Below, in pieces: positions 7,869 through 16,098 of a stretch of 43,954 nucleotides of DNA. Position 1 is the stretch's first letter; each line of letters starts with the position of its first letter. The position numbers were made by a program, and so were the translations under genes. The DNA lies in NCBI GenBank assembly GCA_947508055.1, contig CANNRR010000010.1, positions 1 to 43,954 on the forward strand, written 5' to 3'. The notes beneath the pieces are model-generated. The model had not been told where the DNA came from. It did no database searches and was given only the letters and a program-made list of their open reading frames with translations. The DNA is from Burkholderiales bacterium. GTDB lineage: Bacteria; Pseudomonadota; Gammaproteobacteria; Burkholderiales; Burkholderiaceae_C.

Positions 7869-8807
7869 TCAGACTTTCGTTAACCAGTGGGCGTATTTGG
7901 GGTTGCGGCCGTTGACGATATCAAAGAATGCGCTCTGGATTTTTTCGGTGATGGGGCCACGACTGCCAGCACCAAGCTCGATGCGGTCGAGTTCGCGGAT
8001 CGGTGTAACTTCGGCTGCCGTACCGGTGAAAAAAGCCTCGTCGCTGATGTAGACCTCGTCACGCGTGATGCGCTTTTGCACCACTTCCAGACCCAGGTCC
8101 TGACAAATGTGGAATACGGTATTGCGGGTGATGCCGTTCAGGGCACCCGCCGAAAGATCGGGGGTGTAGACGACGCCATTCTTCACCACAAACAGATTCT
8201 CGCCCGCGCCTTCCGATACGAAGCCACTGGCGTCGAGCAGCATCGCTTCGTCGTAACCGTCGTCGGTGGCCTCCATGTTCGCCAGGATGGAGTTGGTGTA
8301 GTTGCTGACCGCCTTGGCCTGCGTCATCGTAATGTTAACGTGGTGGCGGGTGTAGCTCGAAATCTTCACGCGGATGCCACGCTTCATGCCTTCTTCACCC
8401 AGGTAGGCGCCCCAGGGCCAGGCCGCCACCATCAGATGGATGGTGTTGCCCTTGGGGGAGACGCCCAACTTCTTGTCGCCAATCCAGGTCAAGGGGCGCA
8501 AGTAGCAACTTTCAAGCTTGTTTTCGCGGACCACCGCCTTTTGCGCCTCGTTCACCTCTTCCTTGGTGAACGGTATCTTCATGCGCAAGATTTTGGCGCT
8601 GTTGAACAGACGTTCAGTGTGCTCTTCCAGGCGAAATATAGCTGTTCCGTTGACGGTGTTATAGGCGCGTACGCCCTCAAAAGCACCGCAACCGTAGTGC
8701 AGCGTATGGGTCAGGACGTGGATTTTGGCATCGCGCCAGTCAACCATCTGGCCATCCATCCAGATTTTTCCGTCGCGGTCGGACATTGAGGGAGGCAGAG
8801 GGCTCAT
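7869..8807 (-). CDS. ilvE: Branched-chain amino acid aminotransferase
   Basis: A 312-residue fold-type IV PLP enzyme that catalyses the last step of isoleucine, leucine and valine synthesis, passing the amino group from glutamate to the 2-oxo acids. SDRDGKIWMDGQMVDW, THTLHYGCGAFEGVRAY, the region AKAVSNYTNSILANMEA with the PLP lysine, and MLLDASGFVSEGAGENLF are diagnostic of IlvE. The length is normal. The start has AAGGA eight bases upstream; MSDRDGKI at codon 8 is a possible alternative. The gene heads a minus-strand run (zinc finger, waaF, potF-like) with short gaps, which suggests one transcript joining amino-acid and lipopolysaccharide functions. No leader peptide or attenuator was identified upstream. 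Confidence 0.95.
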   Translation of the reverse strand: MSPLPPSMSDRDGKIWMDGQMVDWRDAKIHVLTHTLHYGCGAFEGVRAYNTVNGTAIFRLEEHTERLFNSAKILRMKIPFTKEEVNEAQKAVVRENKLESCYLRPLTWIGDKKLGVSPKGNTIHLMVAAWPWGAYLGEEGMKRGIRVKISSYTRHHVNITMTQAKAVSNYTNSILANMEATDDGYDEAMLLDASGFVSEGAGENLFVVKNGVVYTPDLSAGALNGITRNTVFHICQDLGLEVVQKRITRDEVYISDEAFFTGTAAEVTPIRELDRIELGAGSRGPITEKIQSAFFDIVNGRNPKYAHWLTKV

Positions 8808-9283
8808 GGCATGTTCCTTGGGGTCGGTGTCTTGGAAACGCTGATTTTACGACCCTCGCCAGGATCGCCCGGGAATTTAGTGGGCTGATTTTCACGACCG
8901 ATGATGGACACCAGTGGCAACGAATGTCGATGGTCTGTAGCACTCACTTCCAAAACGAACGGACCAACAAAATCAATGACACCTTCGGAGCCGGATGTAT
9001 TTCGGCAGTAGGGCAAGCGGGTACTGGCGAACGACAGCTTTCTGGTAGTGCGTTGAGGTCCCCTTCAAGAGCCGTTCAGGGACTTTGCCATCGTGCCCTG
9101 ACCAGACGGTCAGATTTGTACAAACAGTCGTTCAAATTCTGCCTCGAAATCAGCAAGCTGACCTTGGTAAGCACTGGTTACCGTTGCCTGCTTTTAGGCT
9201 CTTGAGTCAGTCGCCGTGAAGCGAGGGTTCAGCTGACTTCTGGAGACCGGTCACGCCTCTGACGGATGGGGCCGCAGGTAGTC
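8808..9283 (-). other. 476-base gap without a recognisable gene
   Basis: Open frames exist on both strands but none has a plausible ribosome site, codon pattern or familiar sequence. It must contain the ilvE promoter (minus strand, toward 8807) and the 3' end of the PAS-GlgC transcript. No intrinsic terminator with a T tract was found. The uneven composition suggests decayed coding sequence. Confidence 0.5.
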
Positions 9284-11356
9284 TTAGAGCACCCGATGCG
9301 TCGGTTGACTCAGCATTTCCGGGGTGATGAGGGTGATGCCTCGAGAAGTCACGTGAAAGCGGACTCGGTCGGCATCTGGGTTGACGCCTACCTGGAAACC
9401 GTCTGGAATGATGCAGCCGTTATCGACCACCGCGCGTTTGAGGATAACGTTGCGCCCCACTACCACCTCGGGCAGCAGCACTGAGTCCTCGACCAGACTA
9501 TATTCTGCGACCCGCACTTTGGTGAACAACACCGAGCCGCTTACCGTGGCACCACTGATGATGCAGCCACTCGATACCAGCGAGTCCAGCGCCATGCCAC
9601 GCAGACCGTGTTCCCGGAAGACGAATTTGGCCGGCGCCGAGTGTTCATGCACGCTGCGAATAGGCCAGTTCTCATCGTACAGATTCAGGTCAGGCACCAC
9701 GTGAGTGAGGTCGATGTTGGCTTCCCAATAAGCATCGACGGTACCCACGTCGCGCCAGTAAGGTCGGCCCTGGATCATGTTGACGCAACTGTCGGCAAAA
9801 CGGTGTGCCTGCACATGGTGGCTGTGAATCAGGCGCGGAATGAGATCGCGTCCGAAATCGTGACTCGATTGTTTGTTGGCTGCATCTTGGCGGAGTTGCT
9901 CGCGCAGGAAATTTGCATTGAACACATAGATGCCCATGCTGGCCAGCGCATAGCCCGGATTGCCGGGAATCGGGGTAGGATGGGCTGGTTTTTCTTCAAA
10001 AGCAGTGACCCGTGCGTTATCGTCTACCGCCATGACGCCAAAGCCGCTGACGTCATGCAGGGGCAACTCGATGCAGGCCACGGTCAGGTCGGCTGCGCTG
10101 TTGACATGATCGGCCAGTATGCGGGTGTAATCCATTTTGTAGATGTGGTCGCCCGCAAGGACGAGCACGTATAACGGGTTGGCCTCGTCAAGCAGGCCCA
10201 AGTTCTGGTACACGGCGTCAGCCGTTCCACTGTACCAGTCTGAGTTGATTTGCTGCTGGGCCGGAACCACGTCAATGTATTCCTTCAGGCTGTGCTCCAG
10301 AAACCCCCAGCCACGCTCCAAGTGCCGAATCAGACTTTGCGCCTTGTATTGTGTGAGCACACCAACGCGCCGCACGCCAGAATTGACGCAGTTGCTCAGC
10401 GGAAAATCAATGATCTTGAGCTTGCCCCCAAACGGAATTGCGGGTTTTGAGCGATCCGCCGTCAATTGTTGAAGTCGGGTGCCACGCCCACCGGCCAGTA
10501 TCAGGCCGTAGGTATGTTGGGCCACATGCAGCAACTCGTTGGCGCGTGCCTCGGCTTTTTTGCGTTCAGTGACCTCACGGTTACTGATGCGTCGCCCGCG
10601 GAACAGACCGTCGGCACTGTGTACTGGGTGACAGCGGTGATCGATCCAACGGACTGAGCCATCGCGGTGCACGATGCGGTATTCCATTGCACCGTCTTCG
10701 TCTTTGTTCATATCATGACGGTGGCACTGAAACAATGCCATGTCTTGAGGATAAGTGATGCGCGTGAGCAGAGACGGATCGGCAAGAAAATCATCCCGCG
10801 TGTAGCCGGTTATGCCTTGGCAAGAGGGGCTCATGTACAGCAGTTCATGCTGCGGTCCGTCCCAGTATTCCCAGTCCAGCGTGTAGTCAGCAACCGTGCG
10901 AAATCGATCTTCACTTACCGCCAATGAATCCTCAATTTTCTTATGGTCGGTGATGTCCTCGGCCATACACATCAGCCGCGTGACCTTGCCCTGTGTGTCC
11001 CTGATGGGCACCAGGCTTGCCTTGCAGTTCCGTATATTCGTGCTACCGGATGCAAACTCGAAGCGGCAAGTTGTGCCGCCAAATGCTTCATGTAGCCAAC
11101 TATCCACTTGCTCTTGGGCCGAATGTCCAATGGTGTTGGCGAACGTCATGCCTGCGATGGCATCAACATTAGACATGCGGGCAAATTGCAGTCCGGCTTG
11201 GTTAGCCCACAAGACGGTCCCATCCAGTCCGATTTCGAACAAACAAAACGGTGCCTGTTCGACAAGGTCGCGGTATCGATCTTCACCTGCAGAACCGGTG
11301 AGGTTGGAATTGTCAGGAGTGGGGACACTATTAGCGGGCAAAGAATCGTCTGGCAT
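9284..11356 (-). CDS. glgC: PAS-PAS-GlgC fusion: sensor-linked ADP-glucose pyrophosphorylase
   Basis: A 690-residue protein with an unusual architecture. Residues about 26-137 form a PAS domain with its C-terminal cap (RYRDLVEQAPFCLFEIGLDG to MCMAEDITDHKK). Residues about 147-268 form a second one, ending in the linker helix REVTERKKAEARANELL. From residue 282 to the end is a complete bacterial GlgC of about 409 residues: LILAGGRGTRL, SKPAIPFGGKLKIIDFPLSN, AGDHIYKMDY with the catalytic Asp, FEEKPAHP with the glucose-1-phosphate Lys, PYWRDVGT, and a left-handed beta-helix tail (LPEVVVGRNVILKRAVVD). GlgC makes ADP-glucose and pyrophosphate from glucose-1-phosphate and ATP, the committed step to glycogen, and is normally about 420 residues with no sensor domain. 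The ATG at 11356 follows the upstream gene by 17 bases and has no strong ribosome site, so translational coupling is likely; the frame stays open to a GTG at 11440. An internal GTG at 10525 could in principle yield stand-alone GlgC. Confidence 0.93.
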   Translation of the reverse strand: MPDDSLPANSVPTPDNSNLTGSAGEDRYRDLVEQAPFCLFEIGLDGTVLWANQAGLQFARMSNVDAIAGMTFANTIGHSAQEQVDSWLHEAFGGTTCRFEFASGSTNIRNCKASLVPIRDTQGKVTRLMCMAEDITDHKKIEDSLAVSEDRFRTVADYTLDWEYWDGPQHELLYMSPSCQGITGYTRDDFLADPSLLTRITYPQDMALFQCHRHDMNKDEDGAMEYRIVHRDGSVRWIDHRCHPVHSADGLFRGRRISNREVTERKKAEARANELLHVAQHTYGLILAGGRGTRLQQLTADRSKPAIPFGGKLKIIDFPLSNCVNSGVRRVGVLTQYKAQSLIRHLERGWGFLEHSLKEYIDVVPAQQQINSDWYSGTADAVYQNLGLLDEANPLYVLVLAGDHIYKMDYTRILADHVNSAADLTVACIELPLHDVSGFGVMAVDDNARVTAFEEKPAHPTPIPGNPGYALASMGIYVFNANFLREQLRQDAANKQSSHDFGRDLIPRLIHSHHVQAHRFADSCVNMIQGRPYWRDVGTVDAYWEANIDLTHVVPDLNLYDENWPIRSVHEHSAPAKFVFREHGLRGMALDSLVSSGCIISGATVSGSVLFTKVRVAEYSLVEDSVLLPEVVVGRNVILKRAVVDNGCIIPDGFQVGVNPDADRVRFHVTSRGITLITPEMLSQPTHRVL

Positions 11357-11373
11357 GGAAGGACTCGCTCGAT

Positions 11374-12561
11374 TCACTGGGCGTTGACAACCTGGCGAAG
11401 CTGGGCCGCAACGTCGTTGGGATTGGCTTGACAGACCCACAAACCGATGTGCTCGAACCCGCCGGTTAGTTGTGTACTGGCCAGCAGTTCCAGATACACA
11501 CCGGCACCAGGACCATTGTTGATGTTGATGTTGTAGGCAGGTGCCTTGCCCATTTTCGGCATGATTGTGATGATCGCCCGTATGGCCGCTACCATGGCCT
11601 GGACAACATCATGGCGTTCTTCGGCCGTCAGCTGGTGGATGTATTGCTTGTGGTGGTCTTTGGCCAGTACAAGCATGTTGAAGGGCCGCTTCATGAAATA
11701 TGGGACGATCAACACCGCCTGACCAAAATCCCGCACCAGCAGACTTTTCGGGTTTTCTCGCAGCATGTACTCAGAGAACGTTTGCTGGTTGCGCTGCATG
11801 AAACTGAAATTGTTGAAGTAGCGCTGCGGCATGATGTTGCTGAAGCCGATTTGCTGGTGCCCGTGCGACAGCGATGCACCGGCAGCATGACCAAAGTTCT
11901 TGATGATGGAGACGTAACCGAACGTCTTTGGCCCGCTGTTCAAGTCCGCATCACCCAGGCTGTGCGGCAATTTTTTCAGCACGCGGTCTGAAGCGGGCAT
12001 GAACCCTTCGGAATCCGTCAGCAGCTTGTGTTCCAAAACCGCCAGTCGGTCAAAGCAGACCAGGCAGTCTGATAACGGCATGTTGTGCCAGTCCCGGTCA
12101 TGTATCGACGAAGTCCACTGCAGCAGGTGCATGCCATACGAATTGCGGCCGTGGTGATAGGGATCCGGATGCAGCGGCGTACCGCTGGCGTTTTCCTGCA
12201 GATTCCCGATCGGGTGGAGGATGGGATACAGATTTTTGTTGATGAAGGTAAACCCTTCGCTCAACGGCTGCAGATCAATCACCCCGGTACTCTTTGCGGC
12301 GCAGATCGGGCATTGGTCGTCGCGGTTGTCAATGGGTGCAATGGTGCCGGTGGTGTGCAAGCGAGCGGCCCGTGACGAGTTGTACACGACCACATCGCCA
12401 GTTCGCGGATCAATTTGACACAGGGAGTCCGGCAGGAACACCGCCATTTGCTCGTCGTCAATTATGCCTTTCATGATCTCACGGATCGAAAGATCATTGA
12501 CGTTGCGGGCATTGATCAGTGCTTCAACGGCCTCCAATTTGAGTTGCTGCGGCTCAGCCAT
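11374..12561 (-). CDS. GalT-fold nucleotidyltransferase, ADP-glucose-phosphorylase-like
   Basis: A 395-residue member of the galactose-1-phosphate uridylyltransferase branch of the HIT superfamily. The active-site signature is AGASLSHGHQQI, with H233-G-H235-Q-Q in place of the HPHGQ of E. coli GalT; the second histidine would be the nucleotidylated residue. CPIC at 84-87 matches the N-terminal zinc site. The C-terminal LTGGFEHIGLWVCQANPNDV resembles the GGFE-GTG-IN-PEDVA pattern I recall from plant ADP-glucose phosphorylase (Arabidopsis At5g18200) rather than GalT's second HxH motif. That enzyme converts ADP-glucose and phosphate to glucose-1-phosphate and ADP. Pairing with glgC supports an ADP-sugar substrate but does not prove it; a UDP-hexose role remains possible. 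The start is uncertain: the frame is open to a TTG at 12639, and neither site has a clear Shine-Dalgarno. Confidence 0.8.
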   Translation of the reverse strand: MAEPQQLKLEAVEALINARNVNDLSIREIMKGIIDDEQMAVFLPDSLCQIDPRTGDVVVYNSSRAARLHTTGTIAPIDNRDDQCPICAAKSTGVIDLQPLSEGFTFINKNLYPILHPIGNLQENASGTPLHPDPYHHGRNSYGMHLLQWTSSIHDRDWHNMPLSDCLVCFDRLAVLEHKLLTDSEGFMPASDRVLKKLPHSLGDADLNSGPKTFGYVSIIKNFGHAAGASLSHGHQQIGFSNIMPQRYFNNFSFMQRNQQTFSEYMLRENPKSLLVRDFGQAVLIVPYFMKRPFNMLVLAKDHHKQYIHQLTAEERHDVVQAMVAAIRAIITIMPKMGKAPAYNININNGPGAGVYLELLASTQLTGGFEHIGLWVCQANPNDVAAQLRQVVNAQ

Positions 12562-12723
12562 GGAGTTGATATTACCGTACAGGTCGTAGATGGAGTTTAG
12601 AGGCACGAGTTCGCGGTATTTCGAACGGCACCCTAGCAATCTATTTCAACCCTTTCACAGCTAAATGTTTGATGGACTTCGGTAATTGAAAAGCGAAACA
12701 TGGGTTTCACATTTTATCAATCT

Positions 12724-12752
12724 TTGACAATTTTTCGCAAAGACGATTTAAT
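12724..12752 (+). promoter_or_regulatory. Sigma70-type promoter for the beta-helix lipoprotein gene
   Basis: TTGACA at 12724-12729 and TTTAAT at 12747-12752 are separated by exactly 17 bases. Transcription would start near 12759, about 35 bases before the ATG at 12794, leaving room for the GAAGGGG ribosome site. The -35 box is a perfect consensus and the -10 box has five of six matching positions if aligned to TATAAT allowing T at position two. Confidence 0.65.
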
Positions 12753-12793
12753 GAGGAATGCATATTGGCGAATATCTTGGTGAAGGGGCGGCT

Positions 12794-14797
12794 ATGAAGC
12801 GACTTGTATTGTTTCTTTGTGTTCTTTTACTTTTGTCGTGTGGTGGCGGAGGTGGTGGTGGTGGCACAAGCCCTAGTGGGCCGTCTATCACCGTGCAAGC
12901 GGAGCCAGTCGCTAACGTGGTGGCGCCGCAAAGTACCTCTCTTGGTACCAGCGTTACCCTTGATGGCAGCGCCAGTTCGGCAGCCAATTCAAACGCACTC
13001 ACCTTTGCCTGGACCTTGACCAGCAAACCTGTTGGGAGCAGTGCAACCCTCTCGTCCCCCTCATTAGCCAATGCAACACTTGTTCCCGATGTAGCTGGTG
13101 GCTATACCGCCACCCTGGTGGTCAATGATGGCCACCTCAGCAGCTCACCGTCTACGGTCACCATCGCAGTGAGTGCCCAGGCCAGTTGCGCCAGCATATC
13201 GTCAAGTTGCAGTGGTGCCTTATTTATTGATGCGATCACCGAACCAAGTTGGTTCAACATTGACGTAACTGCATCTCAGGGCACGTCCGGACTCCGCGAC
13301 GCGCTGGTATTAGCAAGGGATAGTCATCCGAACCAGCCAGTACGAATTCGTCTGGCACCTGGCAATTACGCCGACAACCTTGGAGCGGAAGTCTTCGTGC
13401 AACACATGTTGCGCACAAGTTCCACGCCGGTCTACATCGTAGCTAGCAACCCGGCTGCAAATGCCACCCAACTGGGACAAGGTCTAAATTTTCTGGCAGT
13501 GGCGTACATCGCCATCGACGGGGTCACCATTGGACCGTCCAGCGTTGGGGCATGGAACAACGGCACCCATAGTCTGCCCCTGCCTTTGCAGGCCAGTGCC
13601 GGCATCCATGTTGCTGGTGCGGCGTTGCTGGCAAACCAAAATGCCAATAGTGGCGGCACCCTCAACAAGGCCATTTATGGGCAGTACCAACCATCCCACC
13701 ACATCATCGTGCGCAACGTGACCATTCAAAATTTGTTTGAGTTGGATGCACTCGATGGGGAAACAAGCAACGGCCAGGGAATGGACGGCATGAAGTTCAA
13801 CCAAGTTGAAGATTTGTGGGTAAGTGGCAGTACGGTTACCCAGACCAGCCGCCACGGTATCGACAACGTTGGCGTGCACCGTGCCACTTTTTCGAACAAC
13901 GTAATTTCTCACACTGGTGGGGGGCTTGGGCTTGAGGCTAAAGGTGGCTCCGTAGACGTAACGGTGGAAGGCAACACGTTTTACCGTGTGCGTCGAGTGA
14001 CTTTGGGTGGCGAAAACACGGATGCCGCCTATTACTACTCGGCCGACGGTCGGTGGGATTACGAAGCCTTGCGCAGCATCGCGCGTAACAACCTGATTCT
14101 GGACCCTCGTGAGGCGGGTCTGGAATTTTCTGGCTGCGCAGACTGTTCGGCTGTCGGCAACACGATTGCATTCAGCCCGAGTTATCAAGTTCCGATCGAT
14201 CAAGGCACAGTATTTGGAGGCGACGCCATTCGTGTGCATGACAGCATGATCGTAGGTACCGAAGATGGTGCAGGCAGTGATTGCCAGTTCTGGAATGGCT
14301 CTGACTATGTAACCGTCGATCCATGCTGGGGTGTCGGCTCCAACGCACCCGCGCCAATTCGCAAGATCTTGCGTACCAGCAACGTCACCATGGTCGACAA
14401 CGTGATCGCCTCAGTAAACGCAACATTTAGTACTGCGCTGGGTGGAAGCACTATTCCGTGCCCTTTGAATGTAATCGATGGCACGGCCGATTTGCACTTT
14501 GATGCCAACTATTGGTGGAATGGCAACCGACCCCTACCCAACGCAGGTTGCAGTAATTTGCCGGAGGGGTCTCACTCCATTTACTCGACCGCCGTGCCTA
14601 TGCCATCACCGGGGTTTATCATCGAATTGGATGACTCCTCGATCAGCGCACTAGCCAGTTCCGCAATCAGGTCCCTGACCCCCAAGGCCACCAGCTCGGT
14701 AGTTGGGGTTGGTGTCGCACATAGCAACTTGGGAAGCACTGATCGAGCCGGACATACTCGCAAAAATCCACCGAGCATGGGAGCGCTTGAGCCTTAA
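12794..14797 (+). CDS. Lipoprotein with PKD-like domain and right-handed beta-helix
   Basis: A 667-residue predicted outer-membrane or surface lipoprotein. The start at 12794 follows GAAGGGGCGGCT; residues 1-15 are a signal peptide and the lipobox LLSC places the lipidated cysteine at 16, followed by eight glycines that may serve as a flexible tether. Residues about 25-135 form a PKD/Ig-like domain (SLGTSVTLDGSAS, then FAWTLTSKPVGSSATL and GGYTATLVVNDG). From about 160 to 560 there are parallel beta-helix coils of the pectate-lyase-like fold (IIVRNVTIQNLFEL, VEDLWVSGSTVTQTSRHGID, ATFSNNVISHTGG, VTVEGNTFYRV), ending SMGALEP. Proteins of this shape bind or cleave polysaccharide or act as adhesins; no catalytic set could be assigned. 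Its own promoter lies upstream, and it diverges from the GalT-like/glgC pair. Confidence 0.75.
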   Translation: MKRLVLFLCVLLLLSCGGGGGGGGTSPSGPSITVQAEPVANVVAPQSTSLGTSVTLDGSASSAANSNALTFAWTLTSKPVGSSATLSSPSLANATLVPDVAGGYTATLVVNDGHLSSSPSTVTIAVSAQASCASISSSCSGALFIDAITEPSWFNIDVTASQGTSGLRDALVLARDSHPNQPVRIRLAPGNYADNLGAEVFVQHMLRTSSTPVYIVASNPAANATQLGQGLNFLAVAYIAIDGVTIGPSSVGAWNNGTHSLPLPLQASAGIHVAGAALLANQNANSGGTLNKAIYGQYQPSHHIIVRNVTIQNLFELDALDGETSNGQGMDGMKFNQVEDLWVSGSTVTQTSRHGIDNVGVHRATFSNNVISHTGGGLGLEAKGGSVDVTVEGNTFYRVRRVTLGGENTDAAYYYSADGRWDYEALRSIARNNLILDPREAGLEFSGCADCSAVGNTIAFSPSYQVPIDQGTVFGGDAIRVHDSMIVGTEDGAGSDCQFWNGSDYVTVDPCWGVGSNAPAPIRKILRTSNVTMVDNVIASVNATFSTALGGSTIPCPLNVIDGTADLHFDANYWWNGNRPLPNAGCSNLPEGSHSIYSTAVPMPSPGFIIELDDSSISALASSAIRSLTPKATSSVVGVGVAHSNLGSTDRAGHTRKNPPSMGALEP

Positions 14798-14879
14798 GCG
14801 TCCCCATCAATTTGATCGCGTTGCACCCAATGACCTGGCGCCCAGGCGTCGAATGCGTCGGGTGTTTTAGGTGCGTATT

Positions 14880-15180
14880 CCAACTATGGCGCGTACTAAG
14901 ACGTTCACTGCTGGCTCCAAACTGGGCGTGACGCAGCTTCAATATCTGCTGGAGCATGGCCTCAACGGCTGCACCCTAAAGATCACCGTGCATCCACAAC
15001 AGCCCAAGATGACCATGCTGTTGGTGCAAATGTGTTTCGGGCCCTTTCTCATGAAGATAGCGGGTAGTTCCATCTGTTGCGGCAATCAGCTTCCCCGCCT
15101 TACCAAAGGCGGTTTTAAAATTAGAAATTGCGCTCCGAAGCGACACCCCCACCGATATCTCCAAACGCGCCAACAAGGCT
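14880..15180 (-). mobile_element. Degenerate IS66-family transposase remnant
   Basis: On the minus strand from about 14969 downward the reading EAMLQQILKLRHAQFGASSERLS closely resembles the N-terminal region of IS66 TnpC transposases, where a leucine-rich helix is followed by FG-SSE-L. The frame degenerates soon after and there is no DDE catalytic domain. Upstream on the same strand (to about 15180) a stop-interrupted reading ends LLWMHGDL, in a different frame. No terminal inverted repeats or target duplication were identified, so this is only a fossil. Confidence 0.4.
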
Positions 15181-15415
15181 TACAGCGTGGCGCAGCGCAA
15201 GACCCACACATGGCCCATCACCCGCAAATCAATGCGCCCCAGCAAGGCTATTTTTTTTCAGGGGGGCGCTGCCGATCCATGAGTTCGAGGTCTTTGTAAA
15301 AGGGGCGCCGGCAGTCACCAACAGAAAAGTCTGTGACCGCTATAAGGCGATCAGTTAGGGAGCATGTACAGCCGCTATAAGTGTCTACTGCGGGCATCTG
15401 TCCCCCGGCCACAAC

Positions 15416-15475
15416 GCGAATTTGGGGTCAGAGCACACGTCCGCTACGCTACCGGTGATCCGACCCCAGATTCGC
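15416..15475. repeat. REP-like imperfect palindrome with GGGGTC arms
   Basis: GCGAATTTGGGGTCAGAGCA begins at 15416, and its near-complement closes at 15457-15475 (GATCCGACCCCAGATTCGC), giving arms of about 19 bases around a 22-base centre. The GGGGTCAGAGCAC motif is one I associate with REP elements and RAYT-type (Y1) transposases in betaproteobacteria. A related half, GCGATTCGGGGTCAATGCCC, lies at about 15596-15615. No transposase gene is adjacent. Confidence 0.6.
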
Positions 15476-15688
15476 TTCCAGCACTCGATCTGCTCGAATG
15501 CACTTACCAGCCTGTTGGAGTTGGCGAAAAGTGAAGGCCATTGTCAATATCGCTTTGTGTGGGTGCGATATTGTCTGCGGACACAGCTGTAACTGCGATT
15601 CGGGGTCAATGCCCCAAAAACGAGGCTGCAGACTCGTTGGCAAGGCTTCTTGAATGATGGAAAACTCCAACCAGCAGGGCAACCCCAA

Positions 15689-16096
15689 CTAACGCAGAAG
15701 CTTCCACGCCCTGAGCTTGCCCTGCTTGAATGTGCAGCGCACCACCGTCCCGGCGACGTCGCGCCACTGGTAGATTTCGGGCTGCTCATCCTCAACACTA
15801 ACCCGCTGCCCCAGAGAACGTGAGATGGCCAAGACCTGTAGCAAGGTCATGGCGCGATGCAGGCTGGCATGAAACATCACTGCGCTCTCGACCAGGCCGA
15901 CCGGGCGATTGGCCGCACGGCGCAGCATCAACAACATGCGCGACATGTGCAGCAGCACCCACATGACGAGGGCGCCAGCGGCCAGTGCCAGGCCAGGCCA
16001 CCCGTAGGCACGGTAAGCCAAAAATCCGCCTCCCAGGACGACGACTGCCACGCCGCCCCGCATGATCGCATTCCATGGGCTTTTCAACTGATGCAT
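15689..16096 (-). CDS. Small membrane protein of unknown function downstream of radA
   Basis: A 135-residue protein with two close hydrophobic segments near the N-terminus (GGVAVVVLGGGFLAYRAY and GLALAAGALVMWVLLHM), then a cytosolic part ending WRDVAGTVVRCTFKQGKLRAWKLL. I recognise no catalytic motif. Homologues next to radA are sometimes labelled glycerate kinase in databases, a label the short length and membrane segments do not support. The ATG at 16096 comes two bases after the radA stop, so it is almost certainly translated from the radA transcript. It is intact and of even composition, unlike the debris just downstream. Confidence 0.75.
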   Translation of the reverse strand: MHQLKSPWNAIMRGGVAVVVLGGGFLAYRAYGWPGLALAAGALVMWVLLHMSRMLLMLRRAANRPVGLVESAVMFHASLHRAMTLLQVLAISRSLGQRVSVEDEQPEIYQWRDVAGTVVRCTFKQGKLRAWKLLR

Positions 16097-16098
16097 TG

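Larger units (their letters stand above)
14798..15688. other. 890-base gap with transposon debris and palindromes, no intact gene
   Basis: No open frame here has a credible start and a coherent protein. The stretch holds a piece of IS66-type transposase read on the minus strand, REP-like GGGGTC palindromes near 15416-15475 and 15594-15616, and a T-rich run at 15250-15258. CCTGGCGCCCAGG at about 14833-14845, shortly after the lipoprotein stop, is a perfect palindrome but has no T tract. The region looks like an old insertion hot spot. Confidence 0.6.

Noticed and set aside
8786..9205. A 139-codon plus-strand frame over the gap upstream of ilvE
   Set aside because: It starts inside ilvE on the opposite strand, has no ribosome site and encodes no recognisable or compositionally coherent protein.
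14871..15299. A 142-codon plus-strand frame in the gap after the beta-helix lipoprotein
   Set aside because: The opposite strand carries a recognisable IS66 transposase motif, so this is likely a shadow of decayed coding sequence.
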